DNA of 64,000 bases from positions 434,001 to 498,000 of the forward strand of contig NZ_CP114589.1 of assembly GCF_027286325.1 (NCBI RefSeq), written 5' to 3'. The notes under the pieces were generated by a model that saw nothing but the letters and a program-made list of their open reading frames with translations, had not been told where the DNA came from and made no database searches. Positions 8,215 to 17,368 of this stretch are shown piece after piece. Position numbers and translations under genes: made by a program. The stretch's first letter is position 1. The number at the start of each line of letters is the position of its first letter. The DNA is from Salinivibrio kushneri. Lineage in GTDB: Bacteria > Pseudomonadota > Gammaproteobacteria > Enterobacterales > Vibrionaceae.

Positions 8215-9408
8215 ATGGAAAAGAAACACAGTCGTACGCAGCTAATACATGCCGGACGCCGTAAAGCCTATACCCTTGGTGGGGTCAACCCAGTCGTACA
8301 GCGCGCCTCTTCAATTGTTTTCGATACGTTAGCTGAGAAGAAGCACGCGATTGCCAATCGTCACCAGCAAACCTTGTTCTATGGAAGACGAGGAACCACT
8401 ACCCATTTTGCGCTGCAAGATGCCATGACCGAGCTTGAGCAAGGAACGGGGTGTGCACTCTTTCCGTGTGGTGCGGCGGCCATCGCAAACAGTATTCTTG
8501 CGTTTGTGAAAACCGGTGACCATATTTTGGTCTCAGGATCGGCCTATGAGCCAACTCAAGATTTTTGCCAAAAAATTCTCGCTGATATGCAGGTGACAAC
8601 CGAGTATTTTGATCCTCTCGAGGGCACGGAGATTGGTCAACGTATCACGCCAAATACACGGGTTGTGTTTCTAGAGTCTCCAGGCTCTTACACCATGGAA
8701 GTGCACGATACGCCAGCAATCGTTCAAGCGGTAAGAGAGCGAGCGCCAGATGCGATCATCATGATGGATAACACGTGGGCTGCAGGTCGCTTGTATCAAC
8801 CGTTAGCACAAGGCGTGGATATTTCGATTCAGTCTGGAACCAAGTATATTATTGGCCATTCGGATAATATGCTAGGTACTGCTGTTGCCAATGCACGCTG
8901 CTGGCCGACCTTACGCGAGCGCGCTTATTTAATGGGACAAACGGTCGATCCTGATACGGCTTACCAAGCCGCTCGCGGATTGAGAACCTTGGATGTACGC
9001 CTTGCCCAGCATCAAGACAATGCGTTACAGGTGGCCAATTGGCTGAATGAGCAAACCGAAGTAGCAATAGTACTTCACCCTGCATTTGCAGATTGTCCCG
9101 GGCACCGCTATTTCGCGCGAGATTTTACCGGCAGCAATGGGCTCTTTTCGTTTGTGTTTGAGCAGCGTTTGTCTGATGCGCAATTGGACGCTTTCTGTGA
9201 TCATTTGCAGCATTTCAGCATGGCTTACTCATGGGGTGGCTTTGAGTCGTTATTGTTGGCCAATCAGCCAGAGCAACTCAATCGCATCCGGCCTGTAGGG
9301 AAGGTGGATTTTTCCGGCACACTCGTCAGGCTACATATCGGATTAGAGGACGTTGACGATTTGATTGCCGATCTGGCGGCTGGTTTCGCGCGCATTAATA
9401 ATGCTTAA
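8215..9408 (+). CDS. metC: Cystathionine beta-lyase
   Basis: PLP enzyme that cleaves cystathionine to homocysteine, pyruvate and ammonia in methionine synthesis. It has 397 residues, matching E. coli MetC (395). The PLP-binding lysine is residue 210 in [12 protein letters not shown], the same position as in E. coli. [16 protein letters not shown] and [14 protein letters not shown] fit the Cys/Met-metabolism PLP family, and [12 protein letters not shown] is the family's C-terminal signature. An AGGATG ribosome site precedes the ATG. It stands alone; a GC-rich hairpin at 9417-9434 without a T tract follows. Confidence 0.95.
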   Translation: MEKKHSRTQLIHAGRRKAYTLGGVNPVVQRASSIVFDTLAEKKHAIANRHQQTLFYGRRGTTTHFALQDAMTELEQGTGCALFPCGAAAIANSILAFVKTGDHILVSGSAYEPTQDFCQKILADMQVTTEYFDPLEGTEIGQRITPNTRVVFLESPGSYTMEVHDTPAIVQAVRERAPDAIIMMDNTWAAGRLYQPLAQGVDISIQSGTKYIIGHSDNMLGTAVANARCWPTLRERAYLMGQTVDPDTAYQAARGLRTLDVRLAQHQDNALQVANWLNEQTEVAIVLHPAFADCPGHRYFARDFTGSNGLFSFVFEQRLSDAQLDAFCDHLQHFSMAYSWGGFESLLLANQPEQLNRIRPVGKVDFSGTLVRLHIGLEDVDDLIADLAAGFARINNA

Positions 9409-9474
9409 GCCAAATAGCCCCTCTGAAAAGGGGCGCCCTCTATACACCGCGAAGCGCGTTATCACACCAGGCGA

Positions 9475-11073
9475 TTAGGTTTGAAATTGGTCAGTTAATT
9501 GCGTCAATGCGCTGGATTGATGGCTTAACTGGCCACTCACGTTACTGGTGGTATCTATTGCATCGGTGAGTGACTGGCTACCGTGTTTGAGCGCGCGACG
9601 TTGCTGGGTGAGGTGAGCAATTTCTTTATGCTGAGAATCCAGAGCTGCTTCAACTTCCGCGCTGAGCTGTTCAAGCCCTTGGAAGGTGGTATGCATTTCG
9701 CCTAAATAACTCTGCAGTCGGACACTGGCTTGCTGATTGTCAGCACTGGCTGATTGTGTTTCCGTTAGTAGGGTATTGGCGGTATCGACTTGGCCGAGTA
9801 AATCATTGATCCAGTCGCGGATATCACCGGTCGATTGTGCTGTGCGCTGCGACAGGCTTCTTACTTCATCAGCGACGACGGCAAAGCCTCGTCCATGCTC
9901 ACCCGCGCGCGCTGCTTCAATGGCAGCATTGAGGGCAAGCAAGTTGGTTTGTTCTGCAATCCCTTCAATCACGTCCATAACGCCGGCAATCTGGCTACTG
10001 GTTTGTTTCAGCGTTGCCATGGTGTTGGATACGTTTTCAACGACTTTGACGCTATGGGCAATCGAGGCTTCCGTCGCACTCATTTGCGTTTGAATTTCAT
10101 CATTGTCCTGAGAGACTTTGCCGATGTATTCACGGGTGTCATGAATGGCGTTGGCGATTTCCGTGGTTGCGCTTTCCATAACGGTCAGCGATTGTGCGAC
10201 GTCGTTTACGTTTTGCCGTGTTTGCTGATTAATCGTCGCCACTTGTGTGCTTTGTTGGTCTAAGGTATCCGATTGTTGATCAAGCGCTGATGTCCGCGAT
10301 TGTATATCGGTGACAAAGTGACTGAACTTATCGAGCAGATTATTTGATGCGCGAGCGACGGCACTGACTTCATCCTGATACTTATCGAATAAACGCACGG
10401 AGAGATCGGAGCGCTGATCGATATCAGTCAGGGATGTGGCAATATGATCCAAGCGTACCACCACGGTTTTTCGTAGCCAAGTCATCAGCCCCAAGGCCAG
10501 TAATAGTGTGATCCCACAACCGATATAGACGATGTTCGATTGCTGGTGCAAAAAAGTAATAAGCGCACTGGCCGAGTTTTTCGCGTTATCTTGTCGCTCG
10601 GTCAGTTTTTCGTTGATGGCCGCTAACATGGGGTCAACGGCAGGGTAGAGGTCAAAATCCACGAGACGCCCGGCATCGTAAAAGCTTTTACTGTCGATCG
10701 TTTTAGCAAGCTTGGTGAGGTATTGGTCGAACTTCTTTTTACCTTCTAGCTGTTCGGTACGCCAATCCGACAAAGACGGATACTGTGACAACGCTTGCCA
10801 GCTCTGTTGATAACGCTCTTGAAGCCTCTCAAACTCAGGGGTGATCTCGTTCCAAAACAAGACTTGTGCTTTGATTTTTTGCGACAGATTGACGAGATCG
10901 CGGTGATCACGCTCAAGAGCTAAAAGCGCCCATACTTCGGGAAGTTGATGATTCACATATTCGGCTGAGGCATCCGCGGAGCGAGCCGATATCCAAAGTG
11001 CGAGACTACCGAGTCCGATGGTCGAGGCGATAAAGAGGGTGAAGGCGATCAATAACCGCTGTCTTACGCTCAT
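9475..11073 (-). CDS. Methyl-accepting chemotaxis protein
   Basis: Transmembrane chemoreceptor of 532 residues. The first membrane segment (about 7-30) and second (about 180-200) bracket a helical periplasmic sensor of the four-helix type. A HAMP domain follows, then a long signalling coiled coil with the conserved hairpin tip [20 protein letters not shown] and [15 protein letters not shown]. The ligand cannot be inferred. The ATG at 11073 follows AGGAAG; the longer reading from a TTG five codons upstream would contain that ribosome site and is rejected. The gene is isolated from other chemotaxis genes. Confidence 0.94.
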   Translation of the reverse strand: MSVRQRLLIAFTLFIASTIGLGSLALWISARSADASAEYVNHQLPEVWALLALERDHRDLVNLSQKIKAQVLFWNEITPEFERLQERYQQSWQALSQYPSLSDWRTEQLEGKKKFDQYLTKLAKTIDSKSFYDAGRLVDFDLYPAVDPMLAAINEKLTERQDNAKNSASALITFLHQQSNIVYIGCGITLLLALGLMTWLRKTVVVRLDHIATSLTDIDQRSDLSVRLFDKYQDEVSAVARASNNLLDKFSHFVTDIQSRTSALDQQSDTLDQQSTQVATINQQTRQNVNDVAQSLTVMESATTEIANAIHDTREYIGKVSQDNDEIQTQMSATEASIAHSVKVVENVSNTMATLKQTSSQIAGVMDVIEGIAEQTNLLALNAAIEAARAGEHGRGFAVVADEVRSLSQRTAQSTGDIRDWINDLLGQVDTANTLLTETQSASADNQQASVRLQSYLGEMHTTFQGLEQLSAEVEAALDSQHKEIAHLTQQRRALKHGSQSLTDAIDTTSNVSGQLSHQSSALTQLTDQFQT

Positions 11074-11236
11074 GGTACTTCCTGTCAACTGCCTAATCTA
11101 AATATGCGACGCAGCTTAAGGAGCCACTGTTTCAGTAGAATGACAGATGTCTCAGTAATGTGATTTGCGAATGAAATCACTGTTCATTTTTATGAACATG
11201 ATGCGGCTGAAAAATGGTGAAGAAACGCGCGACAAC

Positions 11237-11266
11237 AAAAAAAAGCGCCCCGCCTGAGCGGGACGC
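11237..11266 (-). terminator. Intrinsic terminator of proXWV
   Basis: On the minus strand GCGTCCCGC pairs with GCGGGGCGC (one G-T pair, loop TCAG) and is followed by eight T residues. It lies about 30 bases after the proV stop codon. Confidence 0.9.
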
Positions 11267-11295
11267 GTTCACGGTCAGCGAGAGTGCGTTATTGG

Positions 11296-12534
11296 CTAAC
11301 TGGCTTTTTTCGTTGAGCCTTGATCGTCAGGTTCGCCTGCGTATTTATGGCCACTTTCACTGAGAATACTCGCCACTGTTTGCCGTGAGAGGTGCCCAAT
11401 CAGCTCGCCTTGATTATCAAACACGGGGAGCGGCCATTTTGACTCCAACGTATCTGGGATGACGGTTTCCAATAACGAGTCTTGCTCAATGGCAGGCACG
11501 TCTTCGAGAAGACTTGCCTCGATATCACCGCTTGGATCTCTGTCACTGAGGTTTTTTTGACTCAGGGTGCCTTGATAGCCTTCTTCTGTGATGTAATAGC
11601 CATAATTGGCTTTTTGCTGACGCATCTGCTGAATCGCATCGCCAATTGTGTTGGCACTGATACGGCATATCTGTGGCTGCATCACGGTTTCCACAGTGAG
11701 TGCACGAGCACGATTAACGTCTTTTACGAAAGCCTCGACATAGTCATCGGCCGGTTGGAGCAATATATCGACAGGCTCTCCGACTTGCACGAGCTTACCA
11801 TCACGTAAAATGGCAATACGGTCACCAAGCCTCAATGCTTCGTCCAGATCGTGAGTGATAAAAATGATGGTTTTCTGCAATTTTTCCTGCAATTCAATCA
11901 GCTGGTCTTGCATCTCGCTGCGAATGAGCGGGTCAAGGGCAGAAAATGCTTCGTCCATCAGCAAAATTTCTGCATCGGTGCAGAGAGCGCGTGCAAGGCC
12001 GACACGTTGTTGTTGTCCACCAGATAATTGCGCCGGATATTGATCGGCGTAGCCGTCAAGACCCACGGTCGACAACCATTGTTCCGCTTTTTGATCGCGT
12101 TGCGCTTTTCCCTCTCCTTGGATTCGCAAACCAAACCCAACATTTTCTCTCACTGTACGGTGCGGGAGTAGGCCAAAACGTTGAAACACCATGGACATCT
12201 TATGACGTCGAAACGCCTGCAACTCTTTTTGCGAGTGCTTCATGATATCGGTGCCTTCGACGCGGATTTCACCCTCGGTGGGATCAATTAAGCGATTGAA
12301 ATGACGAATTAAGGTCGATTTTCCAGAGCCCGACAGGCCCATGATCACAAAGACCTCACCGCGGCGAATGGATAGATTAATATCACTGAGCCCAATGGTA
12401 TGCCCTGTTTCTTGTAATAAGGCATCTTTACTTTTTCCGGCTTTGACCGCAGGCATTACCTTTTGCGGGTGGTCGCCAAACACTTTATATAGGCCTTGGA
12501 TCTCAATTAAGGTGTCCTGCACTGGCTTAGTCAT
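11296..12534 (-). CDS. proV: Glycine betaine/proline ABC importer, ATP-binding subunit
   Basis: Energises uptake of glycine betaine and related osmoprotectants. The 412-residue product has Walker A GLSGSGKST, the signature LSGGQQQRVGLARAL, and Walker B ILLMDEAFSALD, followed by a C-terminal CBS-domain region (about residues 275-390) as in ProV/OpuAA, which senses ionic strength in some homologues. The start is the ATG at 12534: AAAGGAGGCGATC precedes it perfectly, and it overlaps the end of proW by eight bases. A longer reading would extend into proW. Third gene of proX-proW-proV; a strong terminator follows. Confidence 0.95.
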   Translation of the reverse strand: MTKPVQDTLIEIQGLYKVFGDHPQKVMPAVKAGKSKDALLQETGHTIGLSDINLSIRRGEVFVIMGLSGSGKSTLIRHFNRLIDPTEGEIRVEGTDIMKHSQKELQAFRRHKMSMVFQRFGLLPHRTVRENVGFGLRIQGEGKAQRDQKAEQWLSTVGLDGYADQYPAQLSGGQQQRVGLARALCTDAEILLMDEAFSALDPLIRSEMQDQLIELQEKLQKTIIFITHDLDEALRLGDRIAILRDGKLVQVGEPVDILLQPADDYVEAFVKDVNRARALTVETVMQPQICRISANTIGDAIQQMRQQKANYGYYITEEGYQGTLSQKNLSDRDPSGDIEASLLEDVPAIEQDSLLETVIPDTLESKWPLPVFDNQGELIGHLSRQTVASILSESGHKYAGEPDDQGSTKKAS

Positions 12535-13423
12535 GATCGCCTCCTTTGAGATGCTGCTGGGAACGTTTGGCGTAGCTTTGAGACACACGATCGAAAATAA
12601 TTGCAATCACCACAATGGCGAGACCATTGAGAAGGCCCAAGGTAAAGTATTGGTTAGTAATCGATTTAAGCACAGGCTGTCCAAGGCCCGAAACGCCAAT
12701 CATTGAGGCAATGACCACCATCGCCAGCGCCATCATAATGGTTTGGTTGATGCCTGCCATAATGGTTGGCATTGCTAAGGGGAGTTGGATCTGGAATAAA
12801 CGCTGAAAGCCATTGGCGCCGTAGGCGGTCGCTGCTTCCAACACATCTTTGTCGACTAACCGAATCCCCAGGTTTGTCAAACGAATCACTGGAGGAATCG
12901 CATAGATAACCACCGCAATAACGCCAGGGATCTTGCCAATACCCAGTAACATTACCACTGGGATGAGATACACAAAGGCAGGCATGGTTTGCATAATATC
13001 CAGTAACGGCGTGACCACGGCTTGGGTACGATTGGACTTGGACATGGCAATGCCTATCGGCACTCCCACGCCAATAGCAACCAGTGTACACACCAAAATG
13101 ATACTCATGGTGCTCATGGTATCTTCCCACATGCCCAAATAGGCAATCAGGGTGAAAGAAACAACCACAGCCGTAGGGAGCTTCCAAGAGCGACTGGCGA
13201 GGTACGCGATACCGGCCAGTACGGCAATCACCAGCCACCAAGGTGTGGCGAGGAGTAAGTCTTCAAACCAAACGAGAAAGTGGAGGAGGGGGTCAAAGAA
13301 GGCTTCAATACCTTCACCATATTCGCGGGAGAAGTCGCGATACGCGCCGTCAAGTGTTTGTCGAATAGCGAGCAGGTCACGCCTGCTCATTTCTGGCACT
13401 TCCGTTAGCCATGAATCAGCCAT
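12527..13423 (-). CDS. proW: Glycine betaine/proline ABC importer, permease subunit
   Basis: Inner-membrane channel subunit of the betaine importer. The 298-residue product has a hydrophilic N-terminal tail of about 55 residues, then about seven membrane segments, and the binding-protein-dependent transport loop EAATAYGANGFQRLFQIQLP that contacts the ATPase. The N-terminal tail resembles the extended tail of E. coli ProW, though shorter. It overlaps proV by eight bases and is separated from proX by 67 bases containing a hairpin. Confidence 0.94.
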   Translation of the reverse strand: MADSWLTEVPEMSRRDLLAIRQTLDGAYRDFSREYGEGIEAFFDPLLHFLVWFEDLLLATPWWLVIAVLAGIAYLASRSWKLPTAVVVSFTLIAYLGMWEDTMSTMSIILVCTLVAIGVGVPIGIAMSKSNRTQAVVTPLLDIMQTMPAFVYLIPVVMLLGIGKIPGVIAVVIYAIPPVIRLTNLGIRLVDKDVLEAATAYGANGFQRLFQIQLPLAMPTIMAGINQTIMMALAMVVIASMIGVSGLGQPVLKSITNQYFTLGLLNGLAIVVIAIIFDRVSQSYAKRSQQHLKGGDHD

Positions 13424-13452
13424 TGTTATTGTTCCTATACTGCTAAAGGAGA

Positions 13453-13480
13453 GCCAGCACAGCGGCAGCTCTGCGCTGGC
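13453..13480 (-). other. Hairpin between proX and proW
   Basis: GCCAGC-A-CAG pairs with CTG-C-GCTGGC around an 8-base loop: nine pairs with one mismatch. No T tract follows in the direction of transcription, so it probably stabilises the proX message or partly attenuates reading into proW rather than terminating it. Confidence 0.6.
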
Positions 13481-13490
13481 CTTTTCAAGG

Positions 13491-14486
13491 TTACAGGGCG
13501 TCCTTTACTTTTTCAGCGACGTCACTAGGTACCCATTTTGTCCATATGTCTTCGTGATTGATGAGGAAGTTAGTCATCGCGTATTCCCCATCGGCCTGGT
13601 TTTCTTCCATCCATGCGAGCAAACCATTCATTTGATCATTGGTGAAACCACGTTGTTTTAAGTATGTCAGCGCCTCGGGGGCGCGATTGGCAAAGCGTTC
13701 TGTTACCACGGTATCGACGTCAGCCGCTGGATACATGGTTGCTTTCGGGTTCATACAATCATTCGAGGTAATACAGTCTTTATAATGCTGTACGTCTGTT
13801 CCTGTCTCAAAGTCCACCTTGACCATGTCATATTTTCCCAACACCGCAGTTGGGGCCCAGTAATAACCGAACCACGCTTCTTCGCGCTCGTAAGCTTTGG
13901 CGATTGAGCCCGCCAAACCGGCACCAGAACCCGGATCGACAATTTCAAACCCACTGTCAGCAAGCTCTAAAGCGTCAAATTGGTTTTCCGACGTAATTTG
14001 GCAGTTCCAGCCTGCTGGGCAGCCATAAAAAGCGGATTTAGAGGCATCTTCTGGGTGGGGAAATAAATCAGCATTGGCTTTGATCCCTGAAATAGTCTTT
14101 AGCTCAGGATGCTTTTCGGCCAGATAACGTGGGATCCAAAAACCCTCTTCGCCGCCTTCAACTAATGCACTACCGGCATAGCGAACTCGCCCTTCATCGA
14201 TACCGCGCTGTAGGCCTTCGCGCATCGAATTACTCCAAAACTCAGGCGCAATGTCCGGCTCACCTTTTTCAATCATCGATGTCCCAGTGGGCATGGTATC
14301 ACCAGGGACAAGCTCGGCATCACAGCCGTAGCCATGTTCTAAGATAAACTGATCGATGTTGGCAATCAGGCTGGCAGAGTTCCAATTCATGTCAGCGATG
14401 GTGACTTTGCCACAGTTGTGATCATCTGCGCTGGCCGGCAATGCCGATAGCGAGAGAATAGCGGCTGAGAGTAATCGTTTGTACAT
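13491..14486 (-). CDS. proX: Glycine betaine/proline ABC importer, periplasmic binding protein
   Basis: Periplasmic receptor of the betaine importer, 331 residues. A signal peptide is clear at MYKRLLSAAILSLSALPASA, with cleavage expected before DDHNCG. The mature part fits the OpuAC family (WNSASLIANIDQFILEHGYG near the N-terminus). Two cysteine pairs (FYGCPAGWNCQIT and KDCITSNDCMNP) may form disulfides. The start at 14486 follows AGGAAGC; a longer reading to 14519 spans that site and lacks its own. First gene of the operon; order X-W-V differs from the E. coli order V-W-X. Confidence 0.95.
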   Translation of the reverse strand: MYKRLLSAAILSLSALPASADDHNCGKVTIADMNWNSASLIANIDQFILEHGYGCDAELVPGDTMPTGTSMIEKGEPDIAPEFWSNSMREGLQRGIDEGRVRYAGSALVEGGEEGFWIPRYLAEKHPELKTISGIKANADLFPHPEDASKSAFYGCPAGWNCQITSENQFDALELADSGFEIVDPGSGAGLAGSIAKAYEREEAWFGYYWAPTAVLGKYDMVKVDFETGTDVQHYKDCITSNDCMNPKATMYPAADVDTVVTERFANRAPEALTYLKQRGFTNDQMNGLLAWMEENQADGEYAMTNFLINHEDIWTKWVPSDVAEKVKDAL

Positions 14487-14654
14487 ATGCTTCCTTTCCT
14501 TTTCAAACATGCATCCCAACTAATATTAGACCACTAATTAAAGTGTTAGGAGGTAAAATGGGGCGCAAGTCTCATTCTACCGTTTTCAAAATCTGAAATG
14601 TGCTCGTTATGACCACAATTACGCCATATCAATCATTAGAGATCTACTGAGTGT

Positions 14655-15194
14655 TTACTTGATGAGCGACAAAAATGCTTTAAAGTCCGACCCCCCTGCG
14701 TGTTGTTGCCACTCAAACAGCAAGGCTTCGACCACGGTGATCCAGGCACCATGCTGCTGCATCATTGCGATGCCACTTTGATGGTGTGCAGGGTGACAGG
14801 ATGACGTCGCGTCCGTGACAAGATGCACATGGTAGTGCTGCCGAAGCAGATCACAGGCGGTTTGGTACACACAGATATGTGTTTCAATGCCACATAAAAT
14901 CACTTGTTTGCGATTAAGAGAATTCAGCATCTGTTCAACTTGCGGTTCAGCAAAAGCGCTAAACGTATGTTTAGCAATCGGTGTGTTGTTTGGCATGAGG
15001 TCGGCGAGTGCCGACGTTGTTGCGCCAAGTTTTTCAGGCAGTTGCTCGACCCAAACGACGGGTACATCGAAGTGTTCGCACCCGCGTAGTAGTTGAGCCA
15101 CTTTTTGGTGTAATTCCTCGCTTCCCACCACTTTTTGCGCCAACTTGCCCTGAACATCAATCAACAAAACGACGGCATTTTCAGTGTTAATCAT
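14655..15194 (-). CDS. Isochorismatase-family cysteine hydrolase
   Basis: The 179-residue product is a single isochorismatase-like hydrolase domain. The catalytic set is visible: an aspartate in AVVLLIDVQGKL near the N-terminus, a central lysine in TPIAKHTFSAF, and the nucleophilic cysteine in ILCGIETHICVYQT. These enzymes hydrolyse amides or isochorismate-like substrates; the substrate here is not predictable. The ATG at 15194 follows a GGGGGA stretch, and the extra residues of a longer reading are dismissed. It is divergent from a DMT-family exporter, and one of two identical-type operator dyads lies between them. Confidence 0.88.
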   Translation of the reverse strand: MINTENAVVLLIDVQGKLAQKVVGSEELHQKVAQLLRGCEHFDVPVVWVEQLPEKLGATTSALADLMPNNTPIAKHTFSAFAEPQVEQMLNSLNRKQVILCGIETHICVYQTACDLLRQHYHVHLVTDATSSCHPAHHQSGIAMMQQHGAWITVVEALLFEWQQHAGGSDFKAFLSLIK

Positions 15195-15274
15195 TCTAGT
15201 ATCCCCCTGTTTTACCAATAAATAAGCATAGCAGCTCCACATCATTACGCTGGCGAAGCTCGCCCTCAACTATT

Positions 15275-15292
15275 TATCTTTTTATAAAGATA
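15275..15292. promoter_or_regulatory. Operator-like dyad, copy 1
   Basis: TATCTTTTTATAAAGATA is a perfect TATCTT-N6-AAGATA inverted repeat in the divergent promoter region between the hydrolase and exporter genes. A second copy with a different centre lies 47 bases downstream. A dimeric regulator is inferred; none is encoded next to it. Confidence 0.55.
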
Positions 15293-15321
15293 CTTGATGC
15301 TGATCAATTTGTCGGCTAATC

Positions 15322-15339
15322 TATCTTCATGTAAAGATA
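15322..15339. promoter_or_regulatory. Operator-like dyad, copy 2
   Basis: TATCTTCATGTAAAGATA repeats the TATCTT-N6-AAGATA pattern and lies 15 bases before the exporter ATG, directly next to its ribosome site, where a bound repressor could block expression. Confidence 0.55.
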
Positions 15340-15353
15340 AATGGAGACAGGCT

Positions 15354-16223
15354 ATGCACTATTTTATTGCGATTCTCGCCCCCATTTTTTGGGGAAGTAC
15401 CTATTCGGCGGTCGCATTGTACTTGGGGGATCTTTCCCCTTACTGGATGGCGGTATGGCGGGCGCTGCCTGCCGGGATATTAATGTTGTTGATCAGTCGT
15501 CGTGGTTTACCATTGAGTTTGCCGAGAATGCTCGCCGTGAGCTTTTTTAATATTGCCGCGTTCTTTTTACTGTTATTTATCGCGGCATATCGCTTACCGG
15601 GCGCGGTGGCGGGGACGTTAGGTGCTACCTTACCGCTAGTTCTGATGCTCTTGCAGTGGTTAACCGAGGGAAAACGGCCAGAGCCTAAGCTGCTTAGCTT
15701 GGCATTACTCGGGCTTTTCGGGGTGGGCTTGTTGCTCAACCCGTCCACAGACATAGACTGGCTAGGGGCGGGCGCCATGCTATTAGCAACGTTTTTCGTC
15801 GCGCAGTCAACACTGTGGATGAAGCGGTGGGCAGCCAAGGATATCTTTGGTCTGACCGCGTGGCAGTTGGTACTGGGTGGTGCGATGTTAATCCCCTTTG
15901 CCTGGATCCTAGCAGGGCCACCACAAGCGCCCACGCTGCACGCGGTGCCAGGTTTAATATGGGTGATTGTGCTCAACACTGCTGTCGGTTATTGGGCCTA
16001 TATCCGCTCGATTACCGTGCTAGGACCTAACCGCCAATCGATCATCATGTTCCTTAATCCGCTCACGGCCGTGACACTAGGGGTACTCTGGATTGAGGAG
16101 ACGCTACAACCGTTGCAGTGGCTGGGTATTGCGATGATTCTAGCATCTTTATTGTGGATGAAATTCTCTGATAAATTGACGCTACCGCGCAGTGCTAAAA
16201 CGGCGGTGGCTCCCTCAAGATAG
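15354..16223 (+). CDS. EamA/DMT-family transporter
   Basis: The 289-residue inner-membrane protein has about ten hydrophobic helices arranged as two EamA repeats (first repeat begins IAILAPIFWGSTYSAVAL; second begins near LLATFFVAQSTLWMK). Members export metabolites or amino acids; the substrate is unknown. The start is set at the ATG at 15354 after GGAGACAGG; the track-length reading from 15294 would run through both operator dyads. It overlaps no neighbour and converges on the LpxR-like gene, from which it is separated by 23 bases. Confidence 0.88.
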   Translation: MHYFIAILAPIFWGSTYSAVALYLGDLSPYWMAVWRALPAGILMLLISRRGLPLSLPRMLAVSFFNIAAFFLLLFIAAYRLPGAVAGTLGATLPLVLMLLQWLTEGKRPEPKLLSLALLGLFGVGLLLNPSTDIDWLGAGAMLLATFFVAQSTLWMKRWAAKDIFGLTAWQLVLGGAMLIPFAWILAGPPQAPTLHAVPGLIWVIVLNTAVGYWAYIRSITVLGPNRQSIIMFLNPLTAVTLGVLWIEETLQPLQWLGIAMILASLLWMKFSDKLTLPRSAKTAVAPSR

Positions 16224-16237
16224 TGGGTGAGGGAATG

Positions 16238-16262
16238 GCACTATCGCTAATAGCGATAGTGC
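16238..16262. terminator. Strong hairpin shared by two convergent genes
   Basis: GCACTATCGCT pairs perfectly with AGCGATAGTGC around the loop AAT. The last codons and stop of the LpxR-like gene lie within the stem. No T tract follows on either strand, so it may act as a message-end stabiliser or Rho-assisted stop rather than as a classical terminator. Confidence 0.5.
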
Positions 16263-17230
16263 ACGGTCCAAGAAACGTAACTGTAGGTGTTATCGATAGC
16301 TTGCTCATAGTCCTTGGTGTGCAGTACCACACTGATATCCGTGCCCCAGCGGGGTTGATAAAACGCCACGCCCGCTGCGGCACTGGCTTGCCAATGCGTC
16401 ATATCGATGTCTGCATTTTCTGGCGGCTTATCACCATTGATGGTGATGTCATTGGCACGGTAGCGACCTTGGATAGCGGTATACAAAAAGGCGCCTTTTT
16501 CACTGGCGTCAAATAAACGGCTATCGAGGTGGCGGCCGGGCTCATAACTAATGCCACCGTAGGTATTGGCAAGATCCAGACCTACACGGTAGCTAAGGCC
16601 TGCTGAAAGCTCACTGCGGAAGTTGCCGATATCCGCACGCCCAGTTATCCCCCATTCTTGATGCTCGCTACGATGTAAAAGCTGGTGCCGCTCATAGGCA
16701 AGCTGCGCCACAGGTGTGTTTTCCACTTGATAGTCCCACCCTTTAGGATCGGGTGAATCAATTAAATCGTGAACGTAAGATTGTCCCTCTTCGGTTTGAG
16801 AAGCAGGCCCAACCATACCAAGCAACAGTGACCATTTATCCACACGCTCGGGCGTTTGCTGATAGATACCTGGCTCGACAAATATCAACCCAGCGTAAGG
16901 GCGCTCCTCAGGTTGAGGAGTGGTGTAAGTGATATCGTTTGGTGTCCACATCATTTGGCCAATGTCGATACTCCAGCCCTGTCTTGCTGCTTCGTTGAGT
17001 GGAAGCTGTTCGGCAAACCAACGAATCGGCTTGACCGATGTGGCGCTCAAGTCATCGGACCAATCGGCATGCCAGTGCGCATAAACGCCACTGGTGTATT
17101 GGTTGTCGACCCCCAATGGGCTGTCGTTTTCAATCGTTAATCCAAAGCCTGCCGCCAAGGCTGTGCTGGGCGCAAGTAGCAAAGTGGGAAACAGTAAAAT
17201 AGTGCCACTGATCACGCGAGACGGTGTCAT
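16247..17230 (-). CDS. LpxR-like outer-membrane lipid A deacylase family protein (DUF2219)
   Basis: Predicted outer-membrane beta-barrel of 327 residues. A signal peptide (MTPSRVISGTILLFPTLLLA to STALAA) precedes the mature start GFGLTIENDSPLG. The IENDS motif, the later DNQYTSG, and LGMVGPASQTEEGQSYVHDL match the LpxR family, including the asparagine-aspartate pair near the mature N-terminus and a histidine in the HDLID region used in catalysis. LpxR removes the 3'-acyloxyacyl group from lipid A; activity here is inferred from family. The protein ends in an aromatic residue (HYRY), usual for outer-membrane barrels. Confidence 0.82.
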   Translation of the reverse strand: MTPSRVISGTILLFPTLLLAPSTALAAGFGLTIENDSPLGVDNQYTSGVYAHWHADWSDDLSATSVKPIRWFAEQLPLNEAARQGWSIDIGQMMWTPNDITYTTPQPEERPYAGLIFVEPGIYQQTPERVDKWSLLLGMVGPASQTEEGQSYVHDLIDSPDPKGWDYQVENTPVAQLAYERHQLLHRSEHQEWGITGRADIGNFRSELSAGLSYRVGLDLANTYGGISYEPGRHLDSRLFDASEKGAFLYTAIQGRYRANDITINGDKPPENADIDMTHWQASAAAGVAFYQPRWGTDISVVLHTKDYEQAIDNTYSYVSWTVHYRY

Positions 17231-17368
17231 TCACATCCTCATTTAGTTGCATCTTCAATGCGAGGCTCTCAGTATGAGTAAAAACGCAGGCTGACACCAG
17301 ATGAGAAAGGTCAATATCTTGTGAAAGGGTGGTAAGCCGTCAATCAACGATGAAAAGGAACCGTCAAA

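Noticed and set aside
9417..9434. Hairpin after metC as terminator
   Set aside because: Stem of six pairs but no T tract; kept only as a remark.
12666..13241. 191-codon frame within proW on the same strand
   Set aside because: Shadow frame; proW has clear family features over the same bases.
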